DNA of 64,000 bases from Tanytarsus gracilentus (GCA_038502055.1 JAXRKN010000045.1:5912501-5976500), one strand, 5' to 3'. Counted from the stretch's first letter, positions 1-13,964 are shown. The notes: generated by a model not told the origin, from the sequence alone. Numbers and translations: made by a program.

Positions 1-3000
1 AATTAATAATTAAGACTAATGAACTTTCTTTGTGAGTTGATGGAAATTTAATTTCTGAGAGCATTTCAAAAAATTTAAACGGTTGAAAATTTAAATGCAA
101 AAACCATCATAATTTGTTGTCAAAACTCTTTTTTGATCTCTTATTAATTCCACGCACTCAACCGCACAAATCTCTTTTTATGTAGCTCCCATTCAATGCC
201 ATTCTCTACATCATCAAAAGCCCTCTCCAATATCGATCAAATAAATCAATCTCATGAATGTATGATATACATCTAAATTGGCTTATCATAAAAATATATA
301 CACACAAATAAAATTCGATACAAAGCCCGAGTCGCGAACATAAAGCTCTCTCTCGTCTTTATCCTTTCGCATACATCAATCTACATTAGATTGAGTTGCG
401 ATGAGACGCCAGAAAATAAAATGTATTGCGGATTAACACATCGTCTATGAGACTTACAAAGTGTTCGATGAGATTGGCACTAAGAAAGATTTTTATTAAT
501 TAAATAAACACGATAATTTAGTGTGGATGAATTAAGGCAATTTTCGATATTGTTCGAAAGCCCATTGCCGGAAAACATTTTCGCAATTATCGAGACTGAT
601 TTTTTTAATAAAATAAAATATTGAGTGTCCACTTCTTGAAAGCTTAGATTCAACAGCACATATTCATGGCGTCTCTATAGATAGTGAGCGAAAGCGAAAT
701 TGATGAGGCAAAAGAGAGCGCAATGCATATGTATGTGGTGTCGGGGTGAAATGAGGGTGAAAACTTTGATGGCTCTGTATACAAAAAGCTTTTTGGGGCC
801 ACTAAAATAACAATAATTACATCGACGTATACATCAACACGAATGAGTGGCTCTTCGCCATGACATACAAGAGAAAATATGTGTGTTCATAAAATTTAGT
901 GATGGCAAGCAGCCAAGGAGTGGTGAGTTCAAAAAATTAATTTTTTTAATAATTTAAATTTTAAATTTTTTAAAAATAATTTCCATTCGGATGCATCCCT
1001 TGCAAAAACAGCGTTAGTTCCCCAAATTTCTAATTTCTAGGTGTGGGTGGCGCTTGAAATTAACGTAATTATTTAGAGACAACGAAAACAGAAATAAAAT
1101 AAGCTTAACCTACGTGCAGGAAAAATAAATAAAGCACACACATACATAAAGACATTACAGTCAAGCACAGAAAGCATTTACCATTCGGAATAAGGAGAAA
1201 GAAGAGCTCAATGGGAAAAAATAGAATGCGGAACATAATGAGCTTATTGATTTTTCATCATCATGGCTATAACAATAGGAAAGAACCGGAGAATATGAAG
1301 TTGGAATTTGTTCAGCAAACAAAAGGATTTTTGCGTCGTTCAGTTTCTTCGAAAATAAAATGGTCTGAGCCGTTTTGTTCACAGTTGCCTGGAAACGCGT
1401 CGTCGGCTTAATCTTACTTCTTTTTATGTTGAGAATCTCTTTGCTAATTCTCTGTGTGTTGTATTATTATTGTTCTTGGGCCATTGTACTCGATAGTAAA
1501 TTAAGAGATATGAGATGGGAAAAGGCACATAAAAGTGTATGGAGGTTATTTTGGGGTGAGATAAAAATTTACTATGCAAGGAGTGACATTTTTTTCGATT
1601 TGGTGATTGTGAGGTCGAGTTCTCATTAAAGCGACTTTTCTAATTTGCTTTTGAGCTCATTTTTTTACCTAAATAAAGAATAAATAGAATCTAAACGAAA
1701 AATTTTAAAACTGCTGCTTTTACGAAAAATATCTTCAATTTTTTTCAGGTTTAAATTTGCATTTTGATTTAAAAACCTTTTTGAATAAAAACAAAAATAA
1801 TTTCACAGAAATAATTGAATCCACGAGTATTCCGCGTCTACCTACGTTGGTCCATCAGAAAATCGTCTATGTAAATTTACTCAACTGTGCTCAAACGCCC
1901 CAAGGACTTTCAACAGAAAAATTTTATTTTATTTTTCATCGAAAGTAATTCGAGGTCTTTTCAATTTCTGCTTATTCTAACCTCAACACCAATTATCTTC
2001 TGTTTACCTCGCAAATTTGTCACTTACTGTCGACTTAATTCATCACAATTCAGAACGAGAAAAAATTATTTCCTAAATACGGATAGAATTCGGCAAACAC
2101 ACACAATATTTTTTTTCTGCGTTATTTCAGCATCTCATTTAATGGCATCACGTACATATATTAGAGCACACAAGCAGCACGATATAGAGAGTGGAAAATA
2201 ATTTATGTTTTTATTATGGACAAACATTTACAGCTCTCTTTTTTCTGCTTATGTAATCAACATTCTGAATTCACATAAATGAAAATATCAAATATGAGTC
2301 GAGTGCGTTGAGATGGAATTGAAGGAATGTATAAACAGTGCTGTTAAAATTTATTATTATAAAATGTAAATAATTTGAATTAAAAACTGAAAGAGATCGT
2401 GCGGGAATTTGCTGAGGAATTTAATTCAATTTTTAACAAAAATGTTTGTGAAAAAATTAAAAATAAATTTTAAATTTAATAATTCAAAGGTTTACAAGAA
2501 TTAATCGCTTAAATCAATTTTTTTTTGATTTTTTTCCAAATTATACCCACTCATGTCAGCAAAGAAAAACAATTCTAGTCAAGTCGACCCGATGGGCAAT
2601 AAAAAATAAAATGAAAGCAATTTTCCTAGTGGGTAGAAAAACTTTACGCTAATCGATTAACAATTGCATGATCGTTCTCTCGAAAAAATATTTAATAAAA
2701 TTTCATAAACGACTCGGTGAGCATCCGCATATGCGAGTTGAAATTAAGCGATTTTGATTTGGGTCAAGTGGTGGCGGTTTATATTGCTATTTTTACGGGT
2801 TTTTCTGCGAACTCAAAAAGTTATGACCTGAATGAGAAATTGAGCCAGCAATGGGCTTCTGAAAGTAATAAATCCTTGAAATGTTGCCAACAAAGCATTT
2901 AGAGTAGTGTGAGGAGGTCAAAGAACTTATATTAATTTTTTTCCCTCACCCATTCGACTTTAAAGCCATAGAAATTTTTTACATTATTTAAACATCCCAT

Positions 3001-3411
3001 CCTGCTGACTTGATATAGCTCATTATTCTTTTCAAAAAGACAGTCATAAAAATTTACTTCAGTCTGCATGCAGAAATTTATTGCTAAAGCTCCTCTCTCT
3101 CTCTTAACTCCATCCAGACAATCTGACGACGGCTGTCATTTGGATTTTATGTTGAATTTCATGCATGTATGATAATGGAATATTGCATAGCGAGTTCATT
3201 TAAAAGATGGAAGGGTTGAAAGCTTTTCTGTTTACATGTCTTCTGCGTCTATGATGCGGGGTGGCATTGTAATGAATGAGGAAGATTGAGTGAGTGTGAA
3301 ATGAGAAGATTTAGTGGAAAAAGTTTTGAATTATTTTGCTCATTTATTAAAATAAAATTGCTGTTATAGAATTGAACTTTAAATTTTAAACTTCAATCAA
3401 AATGCTCAAGA
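1..3411. other. non-coding AT-rich stretch, no gene recognised
   Basis: Open frames here are at most about 100 codons, rich in Phe/Lys/Asn/Ile and without recognisable domains, as expected by chance in such AT-rich DNA. I found no tRNA, no splice-bounded exon and no large repeat. A single copy of the GAGTGTCC motif described in the findings lies at 623-637. The stretch could be intergenic or part of a long intron of a gene lying outside the window. Confidence 0.6.
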
Positions 3412-4603
3412 CCCTTGTGGCAGAATAGGTTGTGGACTTCTGATTTTGGACTCATAAAATATGAATTTGAAGGATTTAATGAACTTGACGGAATTTCAAT
3501 AATTTCTGTTTCCGTTTGACGGATTTGAAAAAATCCTTCAAAATTATTGGATTTTTAAGGAAAATTGGAAAAATTGATTTTTTTTTTTTTTTAGGAAATT
3601 TTGATTTTTAGAAAAAAAATTCATCAAATCCGTCAATTCTTAAGGAAATTGTGGAATTTCAAGATTTTTTTCCTCATCCTCTTTCCTTTAAAGTTTGTTT
3701 TACATTTTTTCCTCATTCCTAATTCCTTATGGATTTTAACATTATTTTCCATCAAAATTCGTATTTCCTTTAAATGGATTTCGATTTATTTCCTCAAATT
3801 CTTTTTTTAAAATGTTTTAACGATTTTTCCTCTTCCTCATGTTCCTTAATTTGAATTTAGATTTTTTTCCATCTTCCTCTTTCGTTTAATTGTGGAATTT
3901 TAACGGTTTTTTTCCTTAATTTCCTCATTTCCTTTACTTGTTTCAAGATTTTTTCCACAATTTTAATTTCCACGATTTTTTTATACATTCCATTATTTAT
4001 TCTTATTTCTTTTCAAAATAATTTTTATTTTTTTCTCTTCGGACGTGTATCCTCGTTCATCTCGGTGAGCAAAAAATGTTAAAAATAATAATTTCCTATA
4101 TTTCCACAGATTTCCAGAACTCAGATCGTATGACAACACTTCAATTATTCTTCGGCCCGTGTCCGAGTGGCCCACTCGAATCCAAAATTTTTTTTTCTTA
4201 TGATTCCATTAGTTTTTTTCCATTGGTTTCCTCATTTCTTTTTCTCAAATTGATGGATTCCTAATTTTGCGGTTCCATCGGAATTTGTTTCCATTGAATT
4301 TCCCGGAATCTATCAAATTCGATGGATTCTATCGAATTTCCGATGGTTTTCAATTTATGGATTCCATCGGATAAATTCGGATTTTTGGAATATTGTTTTT
4401 GGTTTATCGGAATTCTTATGGATTCCATCGAATTCCGTTTTATTTCCATTAAAATTCCCATGTTCGTAAATATTTACGTTTTTTTATTTCGATGGAAATT
4501 TTTGGAATTGTACTTTTCCCTTTTTCCGACGGAATTTTTCCGTCAAGTTCCACCAAAATTCCAGTAAAGTTCCTACATTTTTCCTTTTCTGTGCTACAAG
4601 GGG
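3412..4603. mobile_element. possible 1.2-kb low-complexity element with imperfect terminal inverted repeats
   Basis: The left edge reads CCCTTGTGGCAGAATAGG. The reverse complement of the right edge reads CCCTTGTAGCACAGAAAAGG. These pair as an imperfect inverted repeat of about 15 bases. The interior is unlike its surroundings: it is dense in variants of TTTCCTCATTTCC, AAATCCGTC and GGATTCCATCGAATTCC, changing character from left to right. No open frame has recognisable content and I could not find a matching target-site duplication, so the mobile-element reading is tentative. A decayed satellite or an old DNA-transposon derivative would look similar. Confidence 0.35.
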
Positions 4604-4657
4604 ATATTCAAAAGTATAAAATTAAAATTTGTTAAAAAGATTTAAATTCCAAAAAAA

Positions 4658-4676
4658 CTAGGTTCGAATCCTAAAA
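4658..4676 (+). repeat. near-palindromic TAGGTTCGAATCCTA motif
   Basis: CTAGGTTCGAATCCTAAAA sits in A/T-rich sequence. The same 15-base core recurs at 16331-16348, reversed at 15303-15318, and partly at 5695-5712. The core GGTTCGAATCC equals a good tRNA B box, but no A box or cloverleaf can be drawn around it. Confidence 0.5.
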
Positions 4677-5694
4677 TTTACAAAAATAATTTAAATTTTC
4701 GAACTTTATTTTTTTACAAATCTCTTTTATCAATTTGACACCAAATAAAAAACATTCAACATAAATCTCAACATCGCTCTTCTCCCCAATTTCGATTATG
4801 TAGTCAAATTTTATTTATTTTTCCATCTAACGCCAATAAAAAAAGAATCGCACGCATGTTCTGTGTGGTGTGATGTGTGTCTGCCTTGCTGAATAAATGA
4901 TTTCGCCGCAATACAGCAAATGGAGGAAATTTCGCCTCCTTTTTAGGCTTAAATGATGTTTATTTGAAGTGAATAAAGCCCATATCGCTGTGAGAATGAG
5001 GATTATCATTGTTATTGCTGACATGATTTCAAATTGATCGGCTTAAGTGTCACACAAATGATACAGAGTTCTTTTTACACTTTCGACGCTTATCAATCAT
5101 GCGTTGATTTTGGCAGTTGACGAGTTTAAAATGTTGGCAACAAAAATTTGAATAAAATGTTTAAAAAATCTCAATTTTCTAAAAATATTAAAGAGTGTCC
5201 CACCCCTGCATATTTGTTATGCCACAAAAAGACATCACAGCTTGATGTCATAAATCATCTGAGGGAAGAAAAAATGAACATCAATGAAGATGGCATCGAA
5301 CAAGTGTCATTAATTGACGAAATGACTTTGTCAAGTGCAACAACTGCTGCGAATGGTTATGGATAGTTTAGTTTTGTCCTTCCCCTTTCAACTTCTTCCG
5401 ATCCTTTTTTGCATAATAGCTTGCAAAAACTATTCATTTATATTCTTTCGATGTGCTATGTAGTCATTGCGGCACCCCTCGTTGGTTGACTTCACTCGGA
5501 ACAAAGTTTCTGGAGGAAAAAAATACATTTTTCTTCTCTTCAAAGTTGTCACATCCACACTCTCATAGATTTTTGTGCATAATGGCGAAAAATATTTTCT
5601 TACACGATCGTTAAGGTTTTTATCGAAGTAAAAGCAATTTATTAGAGTTCTTAAATGCATAGAAAATAAATTGAGATAAAAATAATTGAAAATT

Positions 5695-5712
5695 CAATGT
5701 TCGAATCCTAAG
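5695..5712 (+). repeat. partial copy of the GTTCGAATCCTA motif
   Basis: CAATGTTCGAATCCTAAG shares the 12-base right half of the motif seen at 4658 and 16331. Confidence 0.4.
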
Positions 5713-7895
5713 ATTAAATTAAAATTTAAAATATGAAGATCTCACAGTTAATATAATGTTACAAATTTTTTTTAAATCCAAATAAATTGAACATTTTTAA
5801 TTTTTTAACGTTCAACCCACTGAACAACGCCATCATTTAATTAAACTATTTGTAATATTCATAATGAATAGCAAATCCACTCACATAAAATCAAGATCAA
5901 TTTTTATGCTGCTTCAGCTGAAAAATCCATTTATCATTCCTGCGCATTTACATTTAAAATGCACATAGGGTGAAAATCGTTTCATAAAAACAGGGATTCA
6001 CTTTATTTCAAAATGCGGTGACATTAAAACCCCTCGACACAAGCATAGACACACACATAAAAACGATAGTATTAAGAGTGCTCTATAGAGTCATTACAGA
6101 CAATCAAAATCCATTTGTAATCTTCTGGTATGAGCATGGTGCGACAGTCGTTTTTAAGATTGACATAAAATGATAATTCCATGGATCACGTGTGAGGTTC
6201 AAAAGTTCAAACGAGAGAGATCAAATTTGGGGTCTTCGTTGATTGTTTTGTTGAATGATATTGAAAATGAAAGTTAACCTCTTGGATCGAGACGAGTTAA
6301 AATCACATCATGAAATATTTAAGAGCCTGTTTTGTTAAATTTGCGAAGAACTCCTAAAAAGATTTTTACTTGACGCCCCTTTCTAATCATTTTCATTTTC
6401 GCAAACTATTCTCTCAACTCTACCACACCCACTGAACCTCTTTTCAAACAACAGAAACTTCATTAAATCTTCATGAAAATTACAAAGTCTGTGAGGAGAA
6501 AGGATTGAAATTCAAATCGTTTAAGTATAAATTATTTTTCCTCCCGTTAAACAAACATGAACTTGACGACATATGGGTTTAAATTAAAATTTATTTACAA
6601 AATTCTAGGAATTAAAATATTTGTGTGTCAAAAAAGGGTTTTGTCAAAGAGTGAAAGGGTTATGTGAAGAGAGAGAGACATTATTCTAATTGTTATTCGA
6701 GTCTTAATGACAATTATTCGTTTTATTGGGGTTTGATGGTAATCACTAACACCAGTAAGTGGGCATTAAAATTCCTTACAAAATTTTATAGAATTCTTTA
6801 CTTTGTACACGAAAAGTTTAAGATTTAAATCGATTTGGATTAAAATTTCACGAATCAAAGAAAGATATTGAAATTAAATTCTACCCTCCACGAAAAAGTC
6901 AAAAAGGAAATCAATTTTTCACCCTTCGATATTGTAACAAGATCTGGCTCATAACTCACGACAAATCATAAATGTTTCTGTTGAAGAAATAAAAAAATTC
7001 TCCCTTTTTTAACGTCATAAAAATAAACATCGAAAAAATAGTTTTCATATTCTCGCTATTGGTGAGCCCGTTGCCAGCACACGCTCCGATGAGATGATTT
7101 AATTTGAACGGTAAATTTAACATTATTTCAGTTGAAATGACAATGATGACAGGGATTTTTTTTGTGTGTGTATAGTGGAAGTTCATGTCGCACACATTGT
7201 CACAGGAAAATTATCTCTCGAGTCACAGGAAAGAAAAAGAATGACGCGTGAAAATCCTACATCTCCGTGACGTCTCAAGAAAAAAGGAAAGTTCGCTCGA
7301 CTAACCTTCACATCGTCTTTAATTTAATACTTTTTACCTTACTCAATTTGGGCGTTCTTTAGAGTCCTTGCGTAGGATTTTGGGACAATTCAAAAATTTA
7401 AACTTTTTATTCTATTTTTTCGACAATGCTTTACAAAATTTTCTTCTTTTCAGTTCTTACAATTTTCGCTTTTTTTCTTCGCATAAAAAAGACTCAATTT
7501 AATAAATTGTGAAGAAGCATAAAATCTGTATAAATTGGCAAGAAAAAGGTTCAAGAAATAAAATTCCGAATTTTTCTTCATTTTAAAAGACAACTTTCGG
7601 TTGATTTGTCTGTAAAAATATATAAAAGATGAATTCGGAAAATATTTGAGAATATTTGCGAATAGCTTTAGGAAAAAATCTTTTTTAATCTCGGCAAATG
7701 AAAAAAATTGAGTGAAAAAGGTCGTTAAGTGTGCGTAAAAAGTAACGTTACTCGGGGTTCACCGTAATATCCATAAAGTTTTAATTTTCACCAAGCATCG
7801 CATCAATTATTTACGTTTGCTGATGAATAAAACAAAACACGAGTTAAAAACTGTAGCCAGGTATTCAAAAAATACAACTCCAGAGTGTGTCTTAC

Positions 7896-7972
7896 CATCA
7901 TCATTGCCCTCGCTGTAAAATTGAAGTTTTTTCGGCGTTTTCTTCGTGGATTGAAAAAATCGATAAACTCAC
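7896..7972 (-). other. candidate minus-strand exon or microexon
   Basis: On the minus strand a pyrimidine-rich acceptor (CTCTCTTTTTCCAG) is followed by 77 bases and then a good donor (GATGATG|GTAAGA). Only one frame is open across all 77 bases; it is rich in Arg, Lys, Asn and Met. A second reading uses the internal acceptor TTCAATTTTACAG and leaves a 17-base microexon (7896-7912) that could read Glu-Gly-Asn-Asp-Asp. CAG|GTGAGT at the left edge could instead be a donor. No neighbouring exon or homology is recognised, so this is only a candidate. Confidence 0.22.
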
Positions 7973-9882
7973 CTGGAAAAAGAGAGAAAAAAATTAATTT
8001 TGAACGAGAAAAAAAATGGCATAAAAAATGAAATTGTAAGGAAGAAATTTATTCGAATGTACAACCAGAAAGGAAGAAAGTTTTCTTTATATGCGGGGTC
8101 GGAAAAGTCTCAGCTCTTTTTTCAATCAACAATATTACGATGTTCCTCTATGTATGCGCGCCAAATGTCGGAAAAAGCAAAGAAAAAAAAAATTGAATAA
8201 AAAAGTTTTATATTTTTTTTTGTTCGCCGAGTTTGAGAAATGAGATTTTTCTTCTTTTTATTCTTGAGGCAGAAAACATCGATAAATTTTCTTTCTCACC
8301 TTATGATGTTTAACTTTTTCCTCGTGTCAAAGAACATTTTGTGGTGAAGTTTGAGAGCGTCACATTTCTTAGAAAAAAAAAACTTTATTTTTAATAAAAA
8401 TTCAAATTCGACTCGTTGACGATAAAATTTAAGAGCTTGAAAATCATTCCGCAAAATTTCATGTTTTTGACACATTCCAATTACACCCTCTCGAAAAACT
8501 ACAACAGTCCGTTTAATAATTACAGCCGTCGCAATCATGAAATTGCATCCAATATCAAGCCATACATGCACTCGAACGCAATTAAGTCCACTTGAAATCT
8601 CGCTTTTAATTTTACTGCAATTTGATATGAAAATCCGACGTCATACGCGTTTATTCGCAGTCAACAGTGACTCACTGAATCAGGAATTAATTATGCAGTA
8701 CTTTTTGGATTTTAGCTCTGATTTCCGCTTCACTATCATCGAACACTCCGAGTTGTGTAAAATTGGTTCGATTTCGACTAAATGGAAAAATTGTGGGCGA
8801 CAAAAATTTTCCATTTAAAACGAAAAATGTTAAAATTGTTTCGCTAAAATTTTTTTGTGGGCGATTGATAAATTTTTTTATGATTTTTTATTAGCATAGA
8901 AATAGGCGGATTAAAACTTACATAGCGAAGGATATTTCAGAGGATGCTCCGCTTTTTAAAAAAATCTCTTTTACATCCCACGATATTCGAACCCATCCTC
9001 AATTCCACACGAAAAAGATATTCATTCATTTTTCTTTTTCTCTTGACATGTCAATTTCGCTTAATGTCGCACTTTCTCCATAAAAAGAAATATTTTCGTA
9101 TATGACGCCATTTACAGCTGCCATATTTATTACACATTCACATGCTTAAGGGACAAAACCAATTTTCAAATATCTTCTTACATTCTCTCACGACGTGCGG
9201 AAATTTATGTGGAAATTTTTTTTTGAGCCAATTCTAAGGAAACAAGACAAATGGTTGCGTGAAGCGTTTCAGGTGAAAAACACACACAAAAGGTTTTTTT
9301 CGAGCGATAATGGTTGAAGCGCCTCATAAAATTCACTTCCAACGCGTCGGAAAAAGGATTTTTTTTTCGTTAACATCTTCATTCAATAGAAATGAAATAA
9401 AAACATCGAACGCAGCAGCAGCAAATTTTTAATGAGAATAAGAGTCTGCTCCTATGGCAACCTTGACATAAACGAGTAAGAGTGTTGAAAATTTCCTCCA
9501 GACAAAAATTTAAGCGATGACAATTAATTTTGATTAAAAGATATTAGAGCAAGAAAACAGCGAAGTCATCATAATACACCCACATTGAATATGTGCTTCG
9601 CGTGTGTCTCCATCATGCATGTTTAATAGTCTCTTCGCTCATAAACGAAAAATACTTTTATAATGTCTAATTTTTTTCTTCTTAAAATTCAATTTAAAAA
9701 TTATTCAGAACTTGCGTGTGCGTTTAATTTTTTGACTAGAGAAAAAGTGGGAAGGTTTAAAAGAAATAAATTCTTCTAATAAATTGAAAATATTGCTGAA
9801 CATCCCTGAAGTCCAGAACTTCTTTCATCCTCTCATAAAATTTTTAATATAAATTTTCAATCTCAAACAATATTAGAAAAAA

Positions 9883-10724
9883 TGTTTCAAAACCCACACG
9901 TGGGTGTTGCCGCGTAACCCACTTGTAACAGATCAGTGTTTGAAAATCAAGTGCATAAAAAATGAGTTTAAGTCAATCCGAACACTTTGGCTGTCCGTGG
10001 CAGTCCTGTTCGACCATTCCTCAAAAATCGTCTATGTCATTAGATTCCTGGTCCAATCACAAGTTCAACGATACCCATGAAGCCATAGTTCTGAAAAATG
10101 GACATTATGGCTGTCCGTGGCACTACTGGCCGTCCATGATGGACATTCATCAAAAATCATTAATGCCATTCGATTTCTGGTCCAATTACGAGTTCAATGA
10201 TACCCATGAAGCCATAGTTCTGAAAAATGGACATTTTGGATGTCCGTGGCACTACTGGCCGGCCATGATGGACATTCCTCAAAAATCATCTATATCAATC
10301 GATTCCTGGTCCAATCACGAGTTCAACGATACCCATGAAGCCATAGTTCTGAAAAATGGACATTTTGGCTGTCTGTGGCACGACCATAGGTCACGACTCG
10401 AAAAATCATGTATGTCAATCGATTCCTGTTCAAGTTACGAATCAATGCCAATCGATTTCTGGTCCAATCACGAGTTCAACGATACCCATGAAGCCATATA
10501 AGAGAAAATTTGTATGAAAAATGGACGTTATGGCCGTCCATGGCACGACCATAGGTCATGACTCAAAAAATAGTTAGTGCCTGCACATATAGACCTTAAA
10601 AGCTACCATCTGGCGAAAACTAGAAGTCTCTAGCTGGTCCAGGGACCGAGATCTCGCTTGTGCAGACGGACGGACGGACGGAATCACGAGCATATAAGCG
10701 TTACACCACTTTGTGGGTTACGCT
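9883..10724 (+). mobile_element. copy 1 of an unnamed element with conserved ends and a tandem-repeat core (842 bp)
   Basis: The element starts TGTTTCAAAACCCAC and ends GGGTTACGCT, and is bordered on both sides by six As, which may be the duplicated target. Near the start ACCCAC-AC-GTGGGT forms a tight hairpin. Near the end AGCGTTACACCAC and GTGGGTTACGCT form a second, imperfect hairpin. GCGTAACCCAC is present directly near the start and inverted at the end. The core is about three 129-bp tandem units plus degenerate pieces. Since 129 is divisible by three and the unit has no stop in one frame, it stays open from the ATG at 9962 to 10501 (179 codons). The same ends occur at 27045-28007 and 33743-34518. 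There is no transposase or polymerase frame, so the copy is non-autonomous. The superfamily is unknown. Confidence 0.8.
10000..10500 (+). repeat. 129-bp tandem repeat inside element copy 1
   Basis: The phrase AGCCATAGTTCTGAAAAATG begins at 10081, 10210 and 10339, exactly 129 bases apart. Each unit carries a GTCCATGATGGAC palindrome or a decayed form of it. Units differ by point changes. The last ones are shortened and merge into the right part of the element. Confidence 0.85.
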
Positions 10725-13700
10725 AAAAAATCTTTTTATTCAATTAGTTTCCATTTGACTTCACAAAGCGGCATTAGAAGTGATTATATGAGAAACACAA
10801 AAATTTCCTTCCATCTTGTTTGGCAAAAATTTTCCTCAATGTGAAATTCATGAGCGAGCAAAAATAATCCAACAAATTAGATTATTAAAAATTTTCCCTC
10901 AACATTCTCGCTTTAAACAAGAGCATGAAAATAAAGGCCAACGAGGAAGTTTGCTGGTGATAAAACTATTGAATGAAATTTTAATTAATTTGCGAGAAAA
11001 AAAAACGAGACGAGGAAAAGCGCAAAAAAAGTTTTATCCGGCGAATCGGTTTAATTTTATTTAAGCTCTTTAATGAGTGAAAATATGCGAGTGACATCGC
11101 GATGAAAACAAATGTAATTTGTCGAGTTCTCCCATGCACGCATTTAAAGTGTCTTTAAGCTGTTGGTAATTCAGCTCTAAATTTAAGACCGGCTCTGAAG
11201 CGTGAGATTGAAATGATTCTTTAATCATTATTATAGAATTAATCCCTTGTCGTAACTTTGTGAGCTTAATTTGCATTTAGGAGAATTTTCAAGGAGTGGA
11301 CATTTGATTTTTTTTAAATTTTGAGGAATATTTTACAAATTTTAATTCTCATCTCTTAAAAGTTTCACATTTAATTCAAGTCGTAACCTCAAAGTGAATA
11401 AATTTAAAAGTTAAAAACCCTTGAAGTAATTCTGATCACAATAAAATTTCGAAAATTAATTTAAATTAAACCCGAACTTGCCACAAAGCATGGCATTTAA
11501 AATCGTCAGCTTTCTTCTTTTTGTTCCCGATCAAACTTTTGTGATTAAAATAATTTGAGTCAATTCGTGAGAGAAAAACAATTCACTCTCGAGTCAGTCG
11601 CAGCAAAAAAAAATTATGTCATTTAAATAATCGAAATAAAGCGACTTAATTTTCATGTCACTCGTGCTGTCGACAGTTGAGACACAAGAATGCAATGTCT
11701 TTTCGTGTCATAAAGCAATTCAATCAGTCTTTCTGTGAAAAAAAAAATCTCACCACATTCACTCGCGCTGAATATTAAAATTAATCAAAATCATTATTTG
11801 AATAAATTTTTCATTTTCTTCACGTTTGTCGCATCTTGCAGCGAGAGGAGAAGAAGAAGTTAATTAATGAATGATGATAACGAGAGTCGAAAGGGAAACT
11901 TTTTTTTTCATCCGTCGTCTCTCAAACTTGTTCGCTGTCAGACAAACATGAGATTCGTCTCGCGCTTTCAGCTGATCCGGCAATAATTTACTTTTTTGTA
12001 TGTTTAACTTTTTTTTCTTTAAGAAAAGTCAGAAAAATTCTCGCTTGACTAACTAAATTTAAAGCGAAATTTCGAAGAAATCTGACGACGACAAAATACA
12101 TAAAGCGAAAAAGAAAAACTTTTTCCACCTCGAATGGACACAGAAGAGAAAAGTTCCCCAAGTCACAGCCAGTCATAACTTTGTTAACAAAATTGCACCT
12201 TTCATGAAATAAAATAACGAGCATTGTAGCGCGTGCACATAAGTTTTTTCCACCCTTCAATTTTCATAAATTTTCTTCTTTTCCCATTTTCACCAACTTT
12301 GTCGCTCGTTGTTAAGTTAAGAGTACGCTCCTGCTCAACGAATGATTTAAAGAAAGTTTTCTCTTCGACACATGCATAGTTCATGCCCGAGACAGATACT
12401 TAAACTTTATGACACTTAACAGCTTTAGAGCTCGAAATCCGCTACTGGAAAATAAAAAAATTGACTCTTACGAGCTTAAGCTTAAAAAAATAAATCAAAG
12501 TTTTTCTTCAATTCATTTTCATCGCATCGCACACATTGCATTTCTCTCACGATGTATTTTAACTGATGTTTTCTATTAAATAAACACACTCGAGACTTTG
12601 CAGTTGCGGGAGGGACTCTTAAGAGACTGATTGCAGCTAGATGTCGTTTGTTTAGTTGCTGCTTCAGAAAAACATCTATTGAAAATGTATTTAATTTCTA
12701 ATTTTGTTTGCTCTCGCTTTTTGGCATCTGGAATTGGGATTTTAACGAGAAATTTTAATGAAAGATCTTCCAAGAGTTGACAACTTTTTGATAAAAAAAA
12801 TACTCTGAAATTTGCAGCGTTTTCATGCTTAAAAACTTTTTTAATTTTTATGTCAAAATTTAAAATAAATATTTCGGTTAGAAATTCCCTAATCACTACT
12901 CAACATAATTTATTCATGTCATGTCTCCGATAAATGTTGCGAGCTAAACAAATTGTAACATCGAATTAATTCCAGAGATGCATTAATCGAAAACAAGATT
13001 TCTCAATTAGATGCATTTCATCGTCTAAAAAAATCAGTGATTAATTTTGTTTATGTCTCCAGCTCGTCATTCATCATTCAAGATTATCGCAGCTACATAT
13101 AAATGCGCGTATATATAAATTGATTAACCAGTCGTCTGAATTAATCCCCGCCGAAAAAAAAACACTCATAAATATGCATGAGAGATTATAAAAAATTTAT
13201 ACACGACGATTATTACACAGAAAAGAGAAATATTAATTTGTTAAATGAATGGAAATGACCTGAAAGAAGTCGTTTAGCTGCCGACTCTTATAATTAAAAA
13301 CAATGACTTTTGGGAGGTAAAAATAGATGAAAATTTTGTTTGGAATTGTTTTGGAACCGAAAGAAGAAGTTTTAAACTTTTTTAGGTGTTTGAACTGAAC
13401 AAAAAGTTTGAAGGTTAGTTTTTTCGTGTTTTAATAAAAAATTCTTCATTCTAACCTCGAAAAATTTCTCTCACTATTAATAAATAATCTCTCAAATTTC
13501 CAATCTCAAATACACATTAAATTTAATGTGCACATAATAATACAAAATTACCTAGAAAATAGCAGAGCACATCTCGCACCCACTGTGATGGAATATTTCG
13601 CATTAACCTTTTACCCCCCACGCAATAATCGGCAGTATTTTATATTTTTTTCTCATACTCATTCTAACAGCTATCCCAAGGTACTTTGTAAACATAGAAA

Positions 13701-13964
13701 AAATAATATTCCGCTAAAATTAGATTTTTCATATTTTTGTTGCTTTTGGCTATAGTTACGCTTGAGAGTCGAGACAGAAATATGATAAAAAAAAGTTTAG
13801 AAACAGACCAGAAAAATATTTTAAGTCAATTGGACTACCCGAAGGAAGGAGAAGAGAACAAACAAAAAAACATCATCTCATTTCAATCAACATTGAGCAC
13901 TAGAAAAATCTCTTTTTAATACACTCTGTGACAAACAAGTCCGGTGACATGTTCAATTGAAGGT

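Larger units (their letters stand above)
4604..9882. other. non-coding AT-rich stretch, no gene recognised
   Basis: No protein-like reading frame is seen apart from the splice-flanked stretch at 7896-7972, which is listed separately. Two copies of the GTTCGAATCCTA motif (4658-4676 and 5695-5712) and one GAGTGTCCCACCCCTG site (5193-5208) lie here. The 91-codon minus-strand frame at 8296-8571 looks random in composition. Confidence 0.55.

Noticed and set aside
4658..4676. tRNA gene suggested by GGTTCGAATCC
   Set aside because: No A box, acceptor stem or anticodon stem can be formed around any of the copies.
8296..8571. 91-codon minus-strand frame followed by a donor-like GTGAGA
   Set aside because: Composition looks random, no homology is recognised, and its reading phase does not fit the candidate exon at 7896-7972.
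9883..10724. CRISPR-like repeat array
   Set aside because: The units are contiguous 129-bp tandem repeats without unique spacers, in an insect genome, inside a dispersed element.
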